DNA of 64,000 nucleotides from Dipteris shenzhenensis. Taxonomy: Eukaryota > Polypodiophyta > Polypodiopsida > Gleicheniales. Each line of letters starts with the position of its first letter. The first letter of the stretch is position 1. A model generated the notes under the pieces. That model was not told the DNA's origin and did not search any database. It worked only from the letters and a program-made list of their open reading frames with translations. The stretch lies in the NCBI GenBank assembly GCA_047967505.1, contig CM106541.1; one strand, 5' to 3'. Positions 60,397 through 64,000 of the stretch are shown one piece after another. The position numbers were made by a program, and so were the translations under genes.

Positions 60397-61055
60397 TTAA
60401 AAAATAAATTCTCCTTTTTTCCGGTTCCCCCATGCAAACATAGCATTAGTAGAAATATCTTTATGATTAAATTGGAAGTTATTTCTAGATATCCAGATGA
60501 ACCAGAGTGCATGGGCCCTAATGAGAAACCAAGGCTCATGCCTTATTCTATGACAATCTCCTAGAAGAATAGCTTTCCAGTTAACAGGCTCACCACATTC
60601 CATCTGAATAAATTTCCATAATTTTTTGGGCATGAGGGCAAGCAACAAAAAGACGGGAGACATCTTCAATAGAATTTAAACATCTCATACTCTTGCCATC
60701 CCCTTTACCAATGATGAGTCCTCTTGAATTAGACCATATTGCCTTATGAAGTATTAGCCGAGCAACACAAGACATTTTCTTAGGCACATTCCTAATCCAA
60801 ATTCTTTGGAATCTGAGGTACCATTTGGCTTTGTCATCATTCAATTTCCACCAACTATTAAGAGTTCTAAATAGATCCTCCATATTAGCTATGGGAGTTG
60901 GGATGGGTAATAAAGAGGAGCACCCCACCCAGCTGAACTCCTTGTGCATGCATAGTACTGAACCTCCCTTCCAAGTCACATCCCCTTGCCATAATTCCAG
61001 TCTTCCCATATCATCAAGAGAGGTTAGGATTATAGCCCTTTTCCCTAGGGCCTAA
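60397..61055 (-). pseudogene. LINE ORF2 C-terminal fragment (zf-RVT-like)
   Basis: On the minus strand the frame 61009-60590 gives KWYLRFQRIWIRNVPKKMSC and later CLNSIEDVSRLFVACPHA, the order seen in the RT-associated zinc-binding domain of plant LINEs (rips of Cys, E-D-x-x-x-LF-x-x-CP). After a shift near 60620 it continues with RAHALWFIWISRNNFQFN (about 60520-60465), typical of the segment after that domain. The RT and endonuclease are missing. Confidence 0.8.
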
Positions 61056-61070
61056 GGGGACACTCTACCA

Positions 61071-61905
61071 GTGGAATAAGCTTTCACATGATTATAGCAT
61101 GGCTATTTATTTCATGTTTATGGGAATCTCATTTTATTTCATGTAGCTCACTGAACTTGTTGAGTAATGCAAACAACCTTTGTGTTACAAGAATGCCAAA
61201 ATTTTATGCTGATCTAGATAGAGTGACATGGATAACAATTTTGTTGCCAACATTGAAGCCTGGCTTCTGCAATTAAAATGGATTGTTCTAACTTTCTTTT
61301 GGTTGTGACAGTGCTAGGTGAGTTGGCAAACCTCTCTGTCAGATTTGCAGTGGAATAAGCTTTCACATGGTTATAGCATGGCTATTTATTTCATGTTTAT
61401 GGGAATCTCATTTTATTTCATATAGCTCACTGAACTTGTTGAGTAATGCAAACAACCTTTGTGTTACAAGAATGCCAAGATTTTATGCTGATCTAGATAG
61501 AGTGACATGGATAACAATTTTGTTGCCAATATTGAAGCATGGCTTCCGCAATTAAAATGGATTGTTCTAACTTTCTTTTGGTTGTGACAGTGCTAGGTGA
61601 GTTGGCAAACCTCTCTCTCAGATTTGCAGTGGAATAAGCTTTCACATGGTTATAGCATGGCTATTTATTTCATGTTTATGGGAATCTCATTTTATTTCAT
61701 ATAGCTCATTGAACTTGTTGAGTAATGCAAACAACCTTTGTGTTACAAGAATGCCAAGATTTTATGCTGATCTAGATAGAGTGACATGGATAACAATTTT
61801 GTTGCCAACATTGAAGCCTGGCTTCTGCAATTAAAATGGATTGTTCTAACTTTCTTTTGGTTGTGACAGTGCTAGGTGAGTTGGCAAACCTCTCTGTCAG
61901 ATTTG
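61071..61905. repeat. Three tandem copies of a 279-bp unit
   Basis: Copies start at 61071, 61350 and 61629 with GTGGAATAAGCTTTCACATG and differ at only a few bases. Each holds the same 62-codon frame (starts at 61088, 61367, 61646), but the frame is short and unrecognised. Copies are in one orientation. The first unit begins next to the LINE fragment. Confidence 0.95.
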
Positions 61906-61950
61906 TGAGTAGATTCTTGGGCATGATATTGCAAAAAAGGATGTTGGCAA

Positions 61951-62056
61951 CTTATGATAAGAGATATAGTACTCTCAGCCCTGTTATGCACACCTACATA
62001 TGTTGGGGACTTATGATAAGAGATATAGTACTCTCAGCCCTGTTATGCACACCTAC
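61951..62056. repeat. Tandem duplication, 59-bp period
   Basis: Two copies of CTTATGATAAGAGATATAG and following text begin at 61951 and 62010, nearly identical. Confidence 0.9.
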
Positions 62057-62363
62057 ATAGATGTATCCATTTGCAATAAGAACAGGAAAGTGAACTACCT
62101 TGAAGCTTGCTTGATTTAGAAATTATCTTATGGTTTTTAGCATTGGAGTAATTGACAGGAAGCTATTCTCTTGGACTCTTGATTTGAAATGTAGCTAGAG
62201 TAATCAATAGGATTTCTCTTTGCTTGGTGGTTCTCTTTGCTACACCCTTAAGTCTTAGCTTTAATGTGAACATAGTCTTGAGAAAGAAATGGTTACAAGG
62301 GGCTTTTTAAATCTTTGACTAAGGATGTGGATTAGTGGAGAGTTAGATTCATTGAAATAGTAG

Positions 62364-62402
62364 GTCTCTCTCTCTCTCTCTTTCTCTCTCACACACACAC
62401 AC

Positions 62403-62487
<85 letters not shown>

Positions 62488-62494
62488 CACGCAT

Positions 62495-62589
<95 letters not shown>
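62364..62589. repeat. (TC)n then (CA)n microsatellite, over 220 bp
   Basis: A TC run (62364-62390) passes into CA repeat to 62589 with rare interruptions (TCTACA near 62403, AAACAC near 62471 and GCATGC near 62491). Confidence 0.98.
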
Positions 62590-62592
<3 letters not shown>

Positions 62593-63539
62593 TGGTGTGG
62601 TTATAAGATAGAGCAGCATGATGGATATGAATGCGTATAGTAATGAGTTATATAATGGATCAAAATGGCAACACATACCTTTCTTCTGTAGATTATAGCA
62701 ATGAATGCTTATAGTATGAGGTATATGAATGCTCTATAAATGATGATTTGTACAATAGTAAATTAGTCATAATGTCATGGAATGCAAGTATACAGGCAAG
62801 GTGCATGAAATTGACATGGAACTAAAGTCATGAATACGGAAGGTCAAATCCAACAAATTTCTAGAAGGTAAACCGATACGTTATCTAGAGTTTTTGCCAC
62901 TCCTAAATTATAATAAGTTTTACAATATTTTGGTGACATTCAAGAGAACTAATTTCATAAATTTTGCAAACTAAGTATACTTTTGAACTTTTTTTTAAAA
63001 TGTACATATTGCTAGTTTAAAGGTGTGATTTTTTTTGCTTTTCATGTCAAACAAAAAAATATTAAAACCAAGTCAATGGCAAGTTAAGAGCTACTAGTAA
63101 TTCATGCATGACTATGAAATGTATAATACATCCCCTACTTATAATTACTAAAATATGCTTTATTTTCTATAGTAAATTAAAGGATTTCATCTCAATCATT
63201 GTACTTCATGTCACTATTTCAAATAGAGCATATTTTTTATGTTAAGATAAATAAGTATATGGAGTCCATGCTCATAGAAGAGGTTTATTGGAACTTAAAA
63301 TGTCTCTAAAATTAGATAGTAACAAAAATATCTAAATGGTCAAAGTTTAGAAAAGAAAGTAATACAATCTATTGTCATTTGGACCAAATGGTTCGATTTC
63401 GACCTAATGGTCAATATTTAGATGGTAGTAAGTTTTGAGTTTACTTTGTTTGATCTAAGCCATTGAAAAATTATAACTTCTAGTTTATAAAAAATAAATT
63501 GTAATTCATGAAGACAACAACAATTATTGCTAAAAAATA
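62590..63539. other. AT-rich DNA, no gene recognised
   Basis: No open frame or repeat structure above background is seen. Confidence 0.4.
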
Positions 63540-64000
63540 ATGATGTGAACTTGGATTCTGGAATCCAAAATTTTGTGAGGGAATGATATTTCCATTGGTG
63601 AAGTGAAATTTTTGTCCAAAAAAAGGGGGAAAAGAAGCGTTTGAAATCGCACTTTCATCCAATGAAACTTTCAGTGCCAAAATATCTCGTCAATGAAAAA
63701 AGAATCGTCCAAAAATTCCGCTAATGGAGAAATATTCGTCTGTCAAAAAACTTATGTCGTTGGAAATTTCTCCCATCATCAAAATCAAGATTCCAAAATC
63801 CAAGTGGATTCTGGAATCCCAAATTCCATTGATAGAAAAAAAGTCTCCATTGATAGACTGAGATTTTCATGTAACGGATTGCATTTTTCGTCAAGCTGAT
63901 TGATGACGGAAAAAATTTCTATCGACGAAAATTTCAATCCATCAATGGAAACATTTTTTCCTCGATGGAATTTGGGATTTTTGGAATCCAGATTTTGATG
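63540..64000. repeat. Foldback or repeated element, cut by window edge
   Basis: The word GGATTCTGGAATCC occurs at about 63551 and 63805. The text CAAATTCCATTGATAG after the second is matched in inverse orientation by CGATGGAATTTGGGATTTTTG near 63963-63985, then GGAATCCAG. The copies form an inverted pair of about 40 bp with further short inverted phrases (TTGATGG and CCATCAA). The right end lies outside the window. Confidence 0.55.

Noticed and set aside
62349-62676. Cys-Val-rich frames
   Set aside because: They are translations of CA/GT microsatellites.

Overview
The window looks like nuclear DNA of a land plant with a large, transposon-rich genome. Reasons: one multi-exon gene on the minus strand (30162-36421) encodes a plant-type bromodomain protein of the SWI/SNF BRD class; Ty1/copia elements are primed by initiator-Met tRNA; Ty3/gypsy remnants and LINE fragments with DUF4283 and zf-RVT-like modules are present; and long AC/GT and CT microsatellites are common. 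I cannot fix the lineage. Intron lengths of about 0.1-1.2 kb argue only weakly against the giant-intron conifers.

Layout. 1-4806: decayed copia element, 5' LTR cut by the window edge. 5403-6588: broken Helitron Rep domain, more like animal/fungal Helitrons than the usual angiosperm type. 6881-7287: large imperfect foldback abutting a gypsy integrase fragment (7302-7829, minus). 8025-9050: composite repeat 'A' (minisatellite, purine tract, second minisatellite); an inverted copy 'B' lies at 48843-49745. 9850-10930: badly decayed gypsy pol, interrupted downstream by a nearly intact copia element (11074-16971, 5-bp TSD GAACC, two in-frame stops). 18660-19063: small tandem duplications. 19075-21762: complete non-autonomous LTR element on the minus strand (TSD CAGAA, 2-kb interior without gag-pol). 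22109-22445: inverted relic of its LTR. 22450-30160: mostly unassigned, with CT microsatellites and a possible gypsy gag relic.

30162-36421: bromodomain gene, nine inferred exons, 1316 codons, with a very long low-complexity first exon, a perfect 159-bp duplication in its longest intron and a G-box/ACGTGGC-rich upstream region (36590-37012). 37020-43857: intergenic, several tandem duplications. 43858-48720: gypsy-derived mosaic: a possible LTR, a long minus-strand coiled-coil coding relic, a truncated gypsy RT, a short tandem array and a plus-strand gypsy gag. 49746-53830: long leader and gag of a third copia element; parts of this leader are homologous to the interior of the 19075-21762 element, which suggests that element derives from this copia family. 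53850-55000 and 60397-61055: LINE fragments. 55-64 kb: intergenic DNA with (GT)n/(AC)n arrays, a 279-bp triple repeat and a foldback at the window edge.

Only the bromodomain gene looks like a functional host gene. No RNA gene, CRISPR array or metabolic cluster was seen. The most unusual items are the Helitron, the non-autonomous LTR family with its probable parent, the coiled-coil relic and the motif-rich upstream region of the bromodomain gene. None amounts to a demonstrated new system.
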